The notes: generated by a model not told the origin, from the letters alone. A stretch of 64,000 bases of DNA from Arsenophonus sp. aPb (GCF_029873475.1 NZ_CP123499.1:682001-746000); one strand, 5' to 3'; numbered from the stretch's first letter, positions 44,141 through 54,210 are shown. Program-made: numbers and translations.

Positions 44141-44620
44141 TTACCATAAAGTTAGCCCATTTTGAGCAACTAGCAGCAATCTATCACTAAGCAATTCACC
44201 ATCTGGAAAGCGTAGCTCTGGGGCAATTTCTGCTAACGGATAAAGCATAAATTCCCGTTCTTTAAGGCCATAATGGGGGATAGTTAAATGTGCTGTCTGA
44301 ATAATTTGTTGGCCGTATAATATAATATCCAAATCGAGAGTTCTTGGCCCCCAACGATCGGCTTTACGAGTTCTACCATGCATTAATTCAATCGATTGGG
44401 TATGTTCAAGTAGGGTTGCGGGCAATAACTCAGTATCTAACGCGATAACGGCATTGAGATAGTCAGGTTGGCCTTGCGGCCCCATAGGTTTAGAGCGATA
44501 GAAAGAAGAAATAATAACCGGCTTGGTATTGGGTAATTGATGCAATTCTCTAATGGCACTTTGTGCTTGTTGTAAAGGGTCATTTAGATTGCTGCCAATG
44601 GCGATATAAACACGCTCCAT
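44141..44620 (-). CDS. folK: 6-hydroxymethyl-dihydropterin pyrophosphokinase FolK
   Basis: Folate synthesis: pyrophosphorylates hydroxymethyl-dihydropterin. 159 residues, E. coli-like, with YIAIGSNLNDP at the start and the RTRKADRWGPRTLDLDIILYG signature. It follows pcnB by 2 bp on the same strand, as in E. coli, so the two are co-transcribed. Confidence 0.96.
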   Translation of the reverse strand: MERVYIAIGSNLNDPLQQAQSAIRELHQLPNTKPVIISSFYRSKPMGPQGQPDYLNAVIALDTELLPATLLEHTQSIELMHGRTRKADRWGPRTLDLDIILYGQQIIQTAHLTIPHYGLKEREFMLYPLAEIAPELRFPDGELLSDRLLLVAQNGLTLW

Positions 44621-44622
44621 CT

Positions 44623-46167
44623 TTAATTAACTCGGTTGTTTTTTATCGGTTTACGGTTAGTATGATTTCGGCGATGCGACCAATTACGACGATGAGTCGG
44701 TATATTACCTAACTCCGAGACCATTTCTTGTTGTAGTCTATTATTTGCTTGTTGAAACTCAGCCCACCAATGAGCCAGCTCTTCTAATTCCCGCCGCTGC
44801 TCTACGTTGGCGCGTAGTTCTAGCAAATCAAACGCAGCGCGAAATTTTGGATGTTCTAATAGTTTATCGGCTTTTTTCCCTTGGCGCCTTGGTAGTCGCA
44901 ATTGTAGCTGCCAGATATCGCGCATTATTGAAGTAAGCCGTTTAGGGATAGCGATAGAGCGGCATTGCTCATCAAGGATATCATTCATTGCAATAGCAAA
45001 GGCTTCGTAATAGGGTAAGCCACTTTCCTGAGAAAGCCTTTCTGCATGTTCTACCAGTGGGTACCATAACATAGTGGCAAATAAGAATGCCGGATTAACA
45101 CGTTTATTATTCTTTATTCGATAATCAGTATTTTGCAGCACCTGATTAATGATAAGCTCCATCGGTGAATCATCATTGGCGGTGAAGTGTCGTTCAACTA
45201 GCGGAAATAATGATTGAAAGAGATTATAACGTTTTAATTGTTGATAGGTTTGATAACCTTGACCAGTCTGAAGTAATTTGAGCGACTCTTCAAATAGACG
45301 TGCCGATGGAATGTCTTTTAACAAATATGCCAGTTGTGGAATAGGCTTGGCAGTTTCGGCATCGATTTGCATATTTAGTTTACAAGCAAATCGAATAGCG
45401 CGTAGCATCCTAACGGGATCTTCTCGATAACGAATTTTGGCATCACCAATTAAGCGAATCATACCGTTTTTTAAATCTTCAAATCCACCCACATAATCAC
45501 GTAGGGTAAAATCGTTAATTCTGTAATATAGGCTATTGATGGTAAAGTCGCGTCGAATGGCATCGTCTTCAATGTTACCGAAAATATTATCTCTCAGTAA
45601 CATACCACTTTGTGCTTGGTGAGCCATATCCTTATTATTAGTATCAGTTTGTTCATGAGAACCACGGAAAGTAGCGACTTCGATGATTTCATAACCAAAC
45701 ATAATATGTGCTAAACGGAAACGGCGTCCGACTAAACGACAGTTACGAAATAATTTGCGAATTTGTTCCGGTGTCGCGTTTGTCGTAACGTCGAAGTCTT
45801 TAGGTTTTTTACCTAATAGTAAATCTCTGACGCTACCACCGACCAAATAGGCTTCATAGCCAGCATTATTGAGACGATAAAGAACTTTCAGTGCATTGTC
45901 ACTGATGTCTCTTCGCGAGATAGGATGCTTATCTCGTGGAATTATGGCTATTGAAGTATTTATAGCAGATGCAGGTGTAGATTTATCTGCTAATTGAGTA
46001 CTTTTAATGCTTTTCGTACTCCGATATCTTTTTGTTAGTAAAGCTTTTACCTTAGTCTTGGACTTAGTGTCGGTCGCAGAACTATCATAAGATTTTTGTT
46101 TACTTCGATTATTTTTTTCTTCTCGTATCAATAAATTACGACAGAAATTGGCTACCCGGGTAAAAAT
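44623..46167 (-). CDS. pcnB: Poly(A) polymerase I PcnB, AUU start
   Basis: Adds poly(A) tails to RNA, promoting decay. The conserved E. coli-like N-terminus F-T-R-V-A-N-F-C-R is encoded upstream of any ATG, GTG or TTG and is preceded in frame by ATT at 46167-46165, with GAGGTG about six bases before it. E. coli pcnB uses an AUU start at the same place, so I set the start here (514 residues). The TTG at 46131 would cut these conserved residues. Nucleotidyltransferase motif VGGSVRDLLLG and DFD, then the RNA-binding domain and a basic tail. A low-complexity Ser/Lys/Thr insert follows the N-terminus. Confidence 0.9.
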   Translation of the reverse strand: MFTRVANFCRNLLIREEKNNRSKQKSYDSSATDTKSKTKVKALLTKRYRSTKSIKSTQLADKSTPASAINTSIAIIPRDKHPISRRDISDNALKVLYRLNNAGYEAYLVGGSVRDLLLGKKPKDFDVTTNATPEQIRKLFRNCRLVGRRFRLAHIMFGYEIIEVATFRGSHEQTDTNNKDMAHQAQSGMLLRDNIFGNIEDDAIRRDFTINSLYYRINDFTLRDYVGGFEDLKNGMIRLIGDAKIRYREDPVRMLRAIRFACKLNMQIDAETAKPIPQLAYLLKDIPSARLFEESLKLLQTGQGYQTYQQLKRYNLFQSLFPLVERHFTANDDSPMELIINQVLQNTDYRIKNNKRVNPAFLFATMLWYPLVEHAERLSQESGLPYYEAFAIAMNDILDEQCRSIAIPKRLTSIMRDIWQLQLRLPRRQGKKADKLLEHPKFRAAFDLLELRANVEQRRELEELAHWWAEFQQANNRLQQEMVSELGNIPTHRRNWSHRRNHTNRKPIKNNRVN

Positions 46168-46277
46168 AATACACCTCGATATCTAATGCGATTCTAGTTA
46201 AAAAAATAAATACTAATAATTAATCATATCTTATAGGATTTTTTTTGAGAATGCCTAAGTAGGATAAAAATTGCTGA

Positions 46278-47180
46278 TTAATCATAATTTGTAACAATTC
46301 TGCCGTTTGGTTGAATGCTATCTAGTTGCCAATTTTGTACAGCTTGGCTCAGTAATTGTTCAGTACTAAGGTCTTGCCAATTAATAATAGTTGTTTGTGA
46401 TAAAAAATTTAGTGCATCAATTAAAATAGGTCTCGGATCGTTCATCGGCAGCGGCGGGGTATGATTTTGTTTAGAAAGTTTATTATGAGAACGATTTAAT
46501 ACTAAAGGTAAATGCACATAATCGGGTACTGGAAAAGCGAGATGGTGATAGAGAGAAATTTGTCTAACGGTTGGTGCAATGAGATCAGCGCCACGAAAAA
46601 CTTCGGTAATAGCTTGGTCATGATCGTCAATAACGACAACAAGATTATAAGCAAATAGATTATCTTTTCGCACAATAATAAAGTCTTCTTCAGCCAAAGC
46701 GCGAGGCGCTACATAATCACCTTGTAATTGATCATAAAAACTGTAAACCGGTTTTGACTGGATTATTCTCAAAGCTGCTGCTGCAGAAGATAAACCAAGA
46801 TTGCGACAATGTGCGTCGTAATAACCACCGATAGCATTAATACGTTGGCGTGTACAACGGCAATAGTAGCAGTCATAGCACTGTTTTAGCTGTGCTAAAG
46901 TGTCATGGTAAAGATCATGCCGTTGTGACTGATAGATGATTTTACCATCCCAATGTAAGCCATAATGCGCTAAAGTTTTTAAAATGCGCGAAGCCGCCCC
47001 TGGCACTTCTCTAGCGCTATCGATGTCATCAATCCTGACATACCATTTTCCTTGTTTTTTTTTGGCTTGTAGGTAGCTACCAAGCGCTGTAACTAACGAG
47101 CCAAAATGCAGATCACCTGTTGGGGATGGTGCAAAGCGTCCAATATAGGGTGGAACGTTAGTAATTATTGAATTACTCAT
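46278..47180 (-). CDS. gluQ: Glutamyl-Q tRNA(Asp) synthetase GluQRS
   Basis: Attaches glutamate to queuosine in tRNA-Asp. 300 residues, a catalytic-domain-only relative of glutamyl-tRNA synthetase: GRFAPSPTGDLHFGS (HIGH-like), a zinc site CYDCYYCRC and KLSKQNH (KMSKS-like). No anticodon-binding domain, as expected for this family. Next to dksA as in E. coli. Cytoplasmic. Confidence 0.95.
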   Translation of the reverse strand: MSNSIITNVPPYIGRFAPSPTGDLHFGSLVTALGSYLQAKKKQGKWYVRIDDIDSAREVPGAASRILKTLAHYGLHWDGKIIYQSQRHDLYHDTLAQLKQCYDCYYCRCTRQRINAIGGYYDAHCRNLGLSSAAAALRIIQSKPVYSFYDQLQGDYVAPRALAEEDFIIVRKDNLFAYNLVVVIDDHDQAITEVFRGADLIAPTVRQISLYHHLAFPVPDYVHLPLVLNRSHNKLSKQNHTPPLPMNDPRPILIDALNFLSQTTIINWQDLSTEQLLSQAVQNWQLDSIQPNGRIVTNYD

Positions 47181-47194
47181 TGATTATCAAAAGG

Positions 47195-47220
47195 ATAAGG
47201 TACACTTCTGTGTACCTTAT
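47195..47220 (-). terminator. Hairpin after dksA
   Basis: An 11-bp inverted repeat ATAAGGTACAC/GTGTACCTTAT with loop TTCT lies between the dksA stop and the gluQ start. On the minus strand the U-tract is poor (CCTTTTGA). Confidence 0.6.
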
Positions 47221-47242
47221 TTTATTGGTGTAAGATTATTGG

Positions 47243-47698
47243 CTAACCCGCCATCTGTTTTTCACGTAATTCAGCTAATGTTTTGCAATCAATACATAAA
47301 TCAGCTGTTGGACGAGCTTCTAAGCGGCGGATACCAATTTCAACCCCACAGCTTTCACAATAACCAAAATCTTCATCATCAATTTTTTTTATTGTCTTCT
47401 CGATTTTTTTAATCAACTTACGTTCGCGATCGCGATTACGTAACTCAAGGCTAAACTCCTCTTCCTGTGCCGCTCTGTCAACAGGGTCAGGAAAATTGGC
47501 TGCTTCATCTTGCATATGAGTTACAGTGCGGTCGACTTCATCTCTGAGTTGATTGCGCCATGCTTCGAGAATAACCCTAAAATGACCCAATTGGGTATCG
47601 TTCATGTACTCTTCGCCTGGCTTTTCTTGGTAGGGCTCTACCCCAGCGATGGCGAGAATGCTTAAGGACGAGGTTTTAGGTTTTTGCCCTTCTTGCAT
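47243..47698 (-). CDS. dksA: RNA polymerase-binding transcription factor DksA
   Basis: Works with ppGpp on RNA polymerase in the stringent response; RelA is encoded in this window too. 151 residues from the ATG at 47698, equal in length and nearly identical to E. coli DksA. Coiled-coil with DPVDRAAQEEE at the tip and a four-cysteine zinc finger (CESC...CIDC). An in-frame upstream start at 47716 is rejected because MQEGQ is the conserved N-terminus. Confidence 0.98.
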   Translation of the reverse strand: MQEGQKPKTSSLSILAIAGVEPYQEKPGEEYMNDTQLGHFRVILEAWRNQLRDEVDRTVTHMQDEAANFPDPVDRAAQEEEFSLELRNRDRERKLIKKIEKTIKKIDDEDFGYCESCGVEIGIRRLEARPTADLCIDCKTLAELREKQMAG

Positions 47699-47893
47699 AA
47701 TGCTTCTCCTACACACGCAATATTCATAAAGAACCCCTCAAGGGGGAAAAACTAAGGTCGCTATAAATAACAGAACACTCCATACTTAGCAATGGTTCTT
47801 ACAATTCGTTTTACTGTATCAGGGTGATGCGCGTGTTATCTGCCTTTTTTGTAAGTAAAACGAATTTCACCTAAAAGAATATAATAGCTTGGT

Positions 47894-48598
47894 TTATTGG
47901 ATAAAGGGTATTTTTTTATCCATTGATAGCCATTTTTCTGATATTTTAATCTGATAGCAAAGTATTTCAATACCAAAATTCGTTGCTTGCTTTAAGAGCG
48001 CAGCATAATGAGAATCAATATGGCTTGCAACGGACATTTTCTTTATACCAGTATGAAGTACGGCAAAGAATAAAACTGCTCTTTCGCCTCGTTCAGCTAT
48101 CAAGGATAGTTCACGTAAATGTTTTTGCCCTCTGATTGTAACAGCGTCAGGAAAATAACCGATATTGTTTTCTAGCAAGGTGACTGATTTTACTTCAATA
48201 TAGCAATTAACATGCTGTTTTTTGGTTAGTAGAAGGTCTATACGACTATTTTCGTCGCCATATTTCACCTCTCGGCTAATATTATCATATTCGGATAATT
48301 CCGGAATTTTATTTTCTACTACAAATTGACTAATAAGATCATTTGCTCGATGTGTATTAACACAAATCCAATCGCCAGTTTGCGTTTGCGTCAGTTCCCA
48401 GCTATGGGGATACTTTCGCTTAAAATTATTTGATGTTGAGTACCAAACCGTATCTCCAGGTGTTGCACAGCCGGTCATGGCGCCTGTATTGGCACAATGA
48501 ATGGTTAGTAATTTACCTGATGGTGTAATAACATCAGCGAGAAAACGTTTATAACGCTTTACTAATTGGGCTGATTTTAGTGGTGGAAACCGATACAT
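47894..48598 (-). CDS. sfsA: SfsA, sugar fermentation stimulation protein
   Basis: 234 residues, E. coli length, with the family nuclease-like core (NSRIDLLLTKKQHVNCYIEVKSVTLL) and CANTGAMTGC. In E. coli it was linked to maltose metabolism and DNA binding; the biochemical role is not settled. Next to dksA as in E. coli. The thpR/hrpB genes that usually separate it from mrcB are absent. Confidence 0.94.
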   Translation of the reverse strand: MYRFPPLKSAQLVKRYKRFLADVITPSGKLLTIHCANTGAMTGCATPGDTVWYSTSNNFKRKYPHSWELTQTQTGDWICVNTHRANDLISQFVVENKIPELSEYDNISREVKYGDENSRIDLLLTKKQHVNCYIEVKSVTLLENNIGYFPDAVTIRGQKHLRELSLIAERGERAVLFFAVLHTGIKKMSVASHIDSHYAALLKQATNFGIEILCYQIKISEKWLSMDKKIPFIQ

Positions 48599-48908
48599 TG
48601 GTAGCTACTCCGGTCGTAATAATAGATGCGGTTAAAGACAACAGCAATGCTACAATGTTTGGCGCAAAAAGTTAATAATTGTTGCTTTTACATGTAATGT
48701 AAATTGGTGGATAGATAGTGTTCACTAAATTGGAGAGTGATAATAACGGTCATCATCAGGGTATAAAACTACTATGTAGAGGATGTTGATTATTTAATTA
48801 TGATAAAAATACTATTTTAATGAGATATATGAAAAAAATATCTATAAGTTATGATTAAAATCTTGGGCTAATAATAAACTAATAGTAAATAAAGATTAAT
48901 TTTATACC
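48599..48908. other. Intergenic region between sfsA and mrcB
   Basis: 310 bp of AT-rich DNA between divergent genes. It must hold both promoters; nothing further is recognised. Confidence 0.5.
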
Positions 48909-51386
48909 ATGTTTGACAAAGATAATTATGAACCTATTGGGCGCAGATCTAAGAAAAAGCCCACTGGTAAAAAATCAAAATCTCAGCAAAATAATCGCTT
49001 AGGCAACTATGAGTATGAAGATATTGATGACAACGAGGAAGAAGAACTAATGGCAAATAAAGACAATAAGTCTCGGCCAGCTAAAAATAATAGATGGCGT
49101 TGGTTTTGGTTGTTTGTCAAAATTGCTATCGTCTTGGCACTATTAATTGGTGTCTATGGTATCTATTTATATCAGAAAATCAGTGAACGTCTTGATGGAA
49201 AAGTTTGGGATCTACCGGCAGCTGTTTATGGTCGAATGGTTAATCTTGAACCAGGGATGAATTACAGTAAAGAAGAGATGATCCGATTATTAGATGGCAT
49301 GCAATATCGTCAGGTAAATAAAATTACTTTACCTGGTGAGTATATTGTTAAAAATAATACGATTGAGATGTTACGCCGGCCATTTTCCTTTCCTGATCAA
49401 AGAGAAGAACAAATTTTAGCTAAATTAAGTTTTGAACAAGCTCGCCTCACCAATATTACTAATATGGAAAATGGTCGTTCATTTGGTTTTTTTCGGCTTG
49501 ATCCAAAACTTATCACGATGATGCAATCGGCTAACAATGAGCAACGCTTAGTCTTGCCGAGAGAAGATTTTCCTGATTCTTTAGTCAAAATATTGCTTGA
49601 AACTGAAGACCGGCATTTTTATGAGCATGATGGCGTCAGTATTTATTCTATTGGACGTGCGGTTATTGCTAATTTAATGGCCGGTAAGACCGTTCAGGGT
49701 GGTAGTACGTTAACCCAGCAATTAGTTAAAAACTTATTTTTGAGTAATGAAAGAACGTTAATACGTAAAGCCAATGAAGCATATATGGCGATTTTGATGG
49801 ACTCTCGCTATAGCAAAGAACGTATTCTTGAACTTTATCTAAATGAAGTATATTTAGGCCAAAGTGGCGATGAGCAAATTCGGGGCTTTCCTCTTGCCAG
49901 CCTCTATTATTTTGGTCGTCCAATCGATGAGTTGAGTATTGATCAACAAGCATTATTAGTCGGTATGGTGAAGGGCGCGTCACTATATAACCCATGGCGT
50001 AACCCTAAACTGGCCCTTGAGCGTCGTAATTTAGTGTTAAAGCTGTTGGAAACACGCCAAATTATCGATCATGAAATGTATAATATATTGAGTGCTCGTC
50101 CTTTGGGCGTTAAATCCAGAAGTGGTGTTTTAACACCTCAACCCGCTTTTATGCAGCTCGTCAGGCAAGAATTAGCTGAAAAATTGGGAGATAAAGTAAA
50201 TAACCTTTCCGGTGCTAAGATCTTTACTACCTTAGATCCGGTCTCGCAGCAAGCGGCTGAAAATGCCGTAGAACAGGGGATAGCCGATTTACGTAAAACA
50301 CGTAAGTTGCCTGATCTTGAAGGTGCGATGGTAGTCGTTGACCGTATTAACGGTGAAGTTCGCGCTATGGTCGGCGGCTCGCAACCACAATATTCTGGTT
50401 TTAATCGAGCGTTAAATGCTCGCCGCTCAATTGGTTCATTGGCTAAACCCTCGACTTATCTCACCGCATTAAGTGAACCGGATCGTTTTCGTTTAAATAC
50501 CTGGGTACCTGACGAACCAATTAGTGTCAAATTTGATAACCAAATATGGGAGCCGAAAAATTATGATCGCCGCTTTCGGGGGCAGGTCATGTTAATTGAT
50601 GCCTTGGCCAGTTCGTTGAATATCCCGACGGTAAATATTGGCTTAAGCGTTGGCTTGGATCAGGTTAGTAAAGTATTGGTACGTCTTGGCGTGCCAAGTG
50701 ATGCGATAGAAAAAGTGCCCGCTATGTTATTAGGGGCATTGAACTTAACGCCAGTGGAAACGGCGCAAATGTTTCAAACCATCAGTGGTGGTGGCAATCG
50801 AGCGTCCTTATCGGCATTGCGCTCTGTGATTGATGGTGATGGCAATGAGCTTTATCAAAGTTATCCATCTGCCGAGCGGGCGGTCTCTCCGCAAGCAGCT
50901 TATCTAACACTTTATGGTATGCAACAAGTGGTTGAGCGAGGAACATCTCGTTCATTAATGAATAAATTTGCTCAATATCATTTAGCTGGTAAAACGGGCA
51001 CAACCAATGATCTACGCGATAGTTGGTTTGCCGGTATCGATGGTAAGGAAGTGGCAATCGCATGGGCCGGTCGTGATAATAATGGACCGACAAATCTTAC
51101 TGGTGCAAGTGGTGCATTGCAACTATATCGTCGTTATTTAGAAAACCAAACTCCATTAGCATTGGATAATCGCCCACCAGAAGGAATTACGCAGATGCGC
51201 GTCAATAGCGATGGCAGTTTTAACTGCGTAGGTGGTGGATATCGCATTTTGCCAGTATGGACCGAGGATCCCCAAGCATTATGTCAGCTAGGGATACAAT
51301 CGTTGAAGCCAAACTTGAATTTAAATGAACAGCAGACAAATAGTAATGATGCGCCCGCTTGGGTAAAAGAGATGTTTGGACAGTAA
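48909..51386 (+). CDS. mrcB: Penicillin-binding protein 1B
   Basis: Bifunctional peptidoglycan synthase anchored in the inner membrane. 825 residues (844 in E. coli): an acidic/basic cytoplasmic tail, one membrane helix (about 65-90), a UB2H domain, glycosyltransferase 51 motif ETEDRHFYEHDG and RTVQG-type region (GGSTLTQQLVKN), then the transpeptidase with the SLAK active-site serine (ARRSIGSLAKPSTYL) and KTGTTND. The E. coli Q-rich C-terminal tail is shortened. Start at 48909 lacks a strong ribosome site. Confidence 0.96.
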   Translation: MFDKDNYEPIGRRSKKKPTGKKSKSQQNNRLGNYEYEDIDDNEEEELMANKDNKSRPAKNNRWRWFWLFVKIAIVLALLIGVYGIYLYQKISERLDGKVWDLPAAVYGRMVNLEPGMNYSKEEMIRLLDGMQYRQVNKITLPGEYIVKNNTIEMLRRPFSFPDQREEQILAKLSFEQARLTNITNMENGRSFGFFRLDPKLITMMQSANNEQRLVLPREDFPDSLVKILLETEDRHFYEHDGVSIYSIGRAVIANLMAGKTVQGGSTLTQQLVKNLFLSNERTLIRKANEAYMAILMDSRYSKERILELYLNEVYLGQSGDEQIRGFPLASLYYFGRPIDELSIDQQALLVGMVKGASLYNPWRNPKLALERRNLVLKLLETRQIIDHEMYNILSARPLGVKSRSGVLTPQPAFMQLVRQELAEKLGDKVNNLSGAKIFTTLDPVSQQAAENAVEQGIADLRKTRKLPDLEGAMVVVDRINGEVRAMVGGSQPQYSGFNRALNARRSIGSLAKPSTYLTALSEPDRFRLNTWVPDEPISVKFDNQIWEPKNYDRRFRGQVMLIDALASSLNIPTVNIGLSVGLDQVSKVLVRLGVPSDAIEKVPAMLLGALNLTPVETAQMFQTISGGGNRASLSALRSVIDGDGNELYQSYPSAERAVSPQAAYLTLYGMQQVVERGTSRSLMNKFAQYHLAGKTGTTNDLRDSWFAGIDGKEVAIAWAGRDNNGPTNLTGASGALQLYRRYLENQTPLALDNRPPEGITQMRVNSDGSFNCVGGGYRILPVWTEDPQALCQLGIQSLKPNLNLNEQQTNSNDAPAWVKEMFGQ

Positions 51387-51398
51387 TAAAAAGCAAGT

Positions 51399-51433
51399 AA
51401 ACCGGCGCTGAATTAAAAAATTGGCGCCGGTTT
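51399..51433. terminator. Rho-independent terminator between mrcB and hemL
   Basis: AAACCGGCGC and GCGCCGGTTT form a 10-bp GC-rich stem, followed by TTTTTA on the plus side. Placed between convergent genes, it can serve both. Confidence 0.9.
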
Positions 51434-51450
51434 TTATGGTTTAAAAATAA

Positions 51451-52734
51451 TTATTGCATCTTGTTAAACGCATTTTCTGCCGCTTTAATTGTGCGATCAA
51501 TATCTTCATGACTGTGCGCAATGGACATGAAACCCGCCTCAAATGCAGAAGGGGCTAAATAAACGCCTTCGTCTAACATTAAATGAAAGAATTGCTTAAA
51601 TTTCTCAATATCACATCGCATGACATCTTGATAGCTGTTAACTTGTGGTGCTTGGGTAAAAAATAGACCAAACATGCCGCCAACATGATTAACAATGAAC
51701 GGAATACCCGCTTGTTGCGCTTTTTCTTGCAAACCGTTAGCAAGTTGTGTCGTCAATTCTGTTAAGCGTTTATGAGTATTGGGTTTAGCGACTTCAGTTA
51801 GGCAAGCTAGGCCTGCAGCCATCGCTAATGGGTTGCCTGATAATGTGCCAGCTTGATAAATTGGCCCTATTGGCGCGAGTTTTTCCATCAGTTCGCGGCG
51901 GCCGCCGAATGCGCCAACAGGCATCCCACCGCCGATTATTTTGCCTAAACAGGTCAAATCAGGTTTGACTTGATAATGTGCTTGCGCACCACCTAAGGCA
52001 ACTCGAAAGCCGGTCATGACTTCGTCAATAATCAGTAGTGCGCCAAATTGATCACATAATGTGCGTAGCCCGGGCAAGAACTCAGCCTCCGGTAGAATAC
52101 AATTCATATTGCCTGCTACTGGCTCAACAATGATACAAGCGATTTCTTGCGGATATTGTGCAAAAGTTTGCCGTACAGAATCTAAATCATTAAATGTACA
52201 GGTAAGCGTATGTTTGGCAACATCTACAGGGACGCCAGGAGAATTAGGCTGGCCGATGGTTAAAGCACCTGAGCCCGCTTTAACTAAAAGGCAGTCGGCA
52301 TGTCCATGATAACAGCCTTCAAATTTGATAATCTTGTCCCGCCCTGTATAGCCGCGAGCGAGCCTTATGGCACTCATTGTGGCTTCTGTGCCTGAATTTA
52401 CCATACGAACCATTTCGATGGATGGAATAAGTTGACTAATAATTTCTGCCATTTTTACTTCAATAGCGGTCGGGGCACCAAAACTCAGGCCATTTTCTGC
52501 CGCTTGAATGACTGCTTGCTGAATTATAGGGTGGTTATGACCTAAAATCATTGGCCCCCAAGAACCGACGTAATCGATATAAGCTTTGCCATCAACATCA
52601 TAAATATAAGCGCCGTTAGCTCGCTGAATAAATAGTGGATAGCCGCCAACACCATTAAACGCCCGCACGGGTGAATTGACACCGCCAGGAATAAATTTTT
52701 TAGCTTTTAAGTAAAGTGCTTCAGATTGACTCAT
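51451..52734 (-). CDS. hemL: Glutamate-1-semialdehyde 2,1-aminomutase HemL
   Basis: PLP enzyme that forms 5-aminolevulinate in heme synthesis. 427 residues (426 in E. coli), with ALLIIDEVMTGFR and the PLP lysine in CLGKIIGGGMPVGAFGG, plus PGGVNSPVRAF at the N-terminus. Convergent with mrcB, divergent from erpA. Cytoplasmic. Confidence 0.97.
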   Translation of the reverse strand: MSQSEALYLKAKKFIPGGVNSPVRAFNGVGGYPLFIQRANGAYIYDVDGKAYIDYVGSWGPMILGHNHPIIQQAVIQAAENGLSFGAPTAIEVKMAEIISQLIPSIEMVRMVNSGTEATMSAIRLARGYTGRDKIIKFEGCYHGHADCLLVKAGSGALTIGQPNSPGVPVDVAKHTLTCTFNDLDSVRQTFAQYPQEIACIIVEPVAGNMNCILPEAEFLPGLRTLCDQFGALLIIDEVMTGFRVALGGAQAHYQVKPDLTCLGKIIGGGMPVGAFGGRRELMEKLAPIGPIYQAGTLSGNPLAMAAGLACLTEVAKPNTHKRLTELTTQLANGLQEKAQQAGIPFIVNHVGGMFGLFFTQAPQVNSYQDVMRCDIEKFKQFFHLMLDEGVYLAPSAFEAGFMSIAHSHEDIDRTIKAAENAFNKMQ

Positions 52735-52951
52735 TAAATAACTCCAAGCATTTGTCCAGCAGAAATTTTTTGCATATCTTAAAGTAGTATTGCTAGTAAA
52801 CCAAACAGCAAATTTAGGGGAATTTTTTTAAATCAGTTAATTTAGGCTGGATCTTGAATCAATTGGCCGGCTGTTAGATAATTGCCCCTTGTCCAGTGAA
52901 GTATTGTTGCTTCCTGTGTCTATTGATTGGCATGTCGGCCTGGAGTTAGAA

Positions 52952-53296
52952 ATGAGTAATGATACTGCATTGCCTATACAGTTTACTGATGCTGCAGCAA
53001 ATAAAGTTAAAGCGTTGATTGCGGATGAAGAAAATCCCAATTTGCGTTTGCGCGTCTATATTACTGGCGGAGGCTGTAGTGGTTTTCAATATGGTTTCAC
53101 CTTTGATGATAAAATTAATGAAGGTGATTTAACGATTGAAAAGCAAGGCGTGGAATTAATCGTTGATCCTATGAGTTTACAGTATCTGGTTGGTGGTTGT
53201 GTTGATTATATTGAAGGATTAGAAGGGTCACGGTTTGTGGTAACCAATCCGAATGCGAAAACAACGTGTGGTTGTGGTTCTTCATTTAGTATTTAA
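52952..53296 (+). CDS. erpA: Iron-sulfur cluster insertion protein ErpA
   Basis: A-type carrier delivering Fe-S clusters to apoproteins, including isoprenoid enzymes. 114 residues from the ATG at 52952 (GGAG upstream), same as E. coli; the longer upstream frame is not conserved. Ligand cysteines Cys42, Cys106 and Cys108 are present. One extra cysteine, Cys83 (VGGCVDY), replaces the serine of E. coli. Confidence 0.96.
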   Translation: MSNDTALPIQFTDAAANKVKALIADEENPNLRLRVYITGGGCSGFQYGFTFDDKINEGDLTIEKQGVELIVDPMSLQYLVGGCVDYIEGLEGSRFVVTNPNAKTTCGCGSSFSI

Positions 53297-53307
53297 TCGT
53301 TTAACCT

Positions 53308-53335
53308 TACTAAGGGTAATTAGTAACCCTTAGTA
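53308..53335. terminator. Inverted repeat between erpA and mtn
   Basis: TACTAAGGGT and ACCCTTAGTA form a 10-bp stem with an 8-base loop between convergent genes. The U-runs are weak on both strands. Confidence 0.6.
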
Positions 53336-53375
53336 TGAGGCTCTATTTTGGCTTGCCGAAATGGCTGTTAATAGC

Positions 53376-54089
53376 TCATTCACTACTTTGGCTTGAGTTA
53401 GCTAAATTTGCCAACATTGTTTGCACCATTAAGCTTGATTGACGAGCCGCGACAGGCAAAAATTCTTCAAAAGAGAGATGAGACTCTTTATCAGCGACAT
53501 CAGAAATTGCACGCACAACAACGAATGGGATACCAAATTGATGACATACATGACCAATTGCAGCACCTTCCATTTCAACCGCGATAGCAGCAGGGAAAGT
53601 CTGGCGAATATAGGTTAACTCTTTAGCGCCATTAATAAAGCTATCACCACTACAAATCAAACCGCGGATCGCATGTAAATCCAATTTTTCAATACATTTT
53701 TCGGCCAGTTCTATCAATTTTTTATTCGCATTGAATGTAGCCGGACATTGTGCCATTTGGCCTGGTTGGTAACCAAAAGCAGTGACATTGACATCATGAT
53801 AGCAAACTTGGCTGGAAACCACGATATCGCCAACCTGCAAAGTAGGCACTAATCCGCCGGCGGAGCCAGTGTTAATAATAATTTCAGGCGCAAAATGTTC
53901 TATTAGTAAGGTTGTTCCTATAGCCGCCGAAACTTTACCAATGCCTGATTTTAATAATGCGATATCAAGATCATTAAATTTTCCGCAATAGATTTCGCAG
54001 CCACCTCGTGACAATGCAGACTGAGCATCAATTTGCTCACGCAATAATGCCACTTCTTGCTCCATTGCACCTATTATCGCAACTTTCAT
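53376..54089 (-). CDS. mtn: 5'-methylthioadenosine/S-adenosylhomocysteine nucleosidase
   Basis: Cleaves MTA and SAH; it clears the MTA by-product of SpeE and feeds AI-2 precursor formation. 237 residues (232 in E. coli), with Glu12 (AMEQEV), the NTGSAGGL phosphate-like region, EMEGAAIGHV and RAISDVAD containing the catalytic aspartate. Slightly longer C-terminus than E. coli. Confidence 0.96.
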   Translation of the reverse strand: MKVAIIGAMEQEVALLREQIDAQSALSRGGCEIYCGKFNDLDIALLKSGIGKVSAAIGTTLLIEHFAPEIIINTGSAGGLVPTLQVGDIVVSSQVCYHDVNVTAFGYQPGQMAQCPATFNANKKLIELAEKCIEKLDLHAIRGLICSGDSFINGAKELTYIRQTFPAAIAVEMEGAAIGHVCHQFGIPFVVVRAISDVADKESHLSFEEFLPVAARQSSLMVQTMLANLANSSQSSE

Positions 54090-54210
54090 TGTGTCATACT
54101 CACTGTTGATTAATTAGACATGTTGTCAGATCCGTGCCATTGTAACATTGAAAACAAAAAAAAGTTAACTGTGCCCATTAGCTGGGGATATTTCATCATC
54201 AGGAGGGGAA

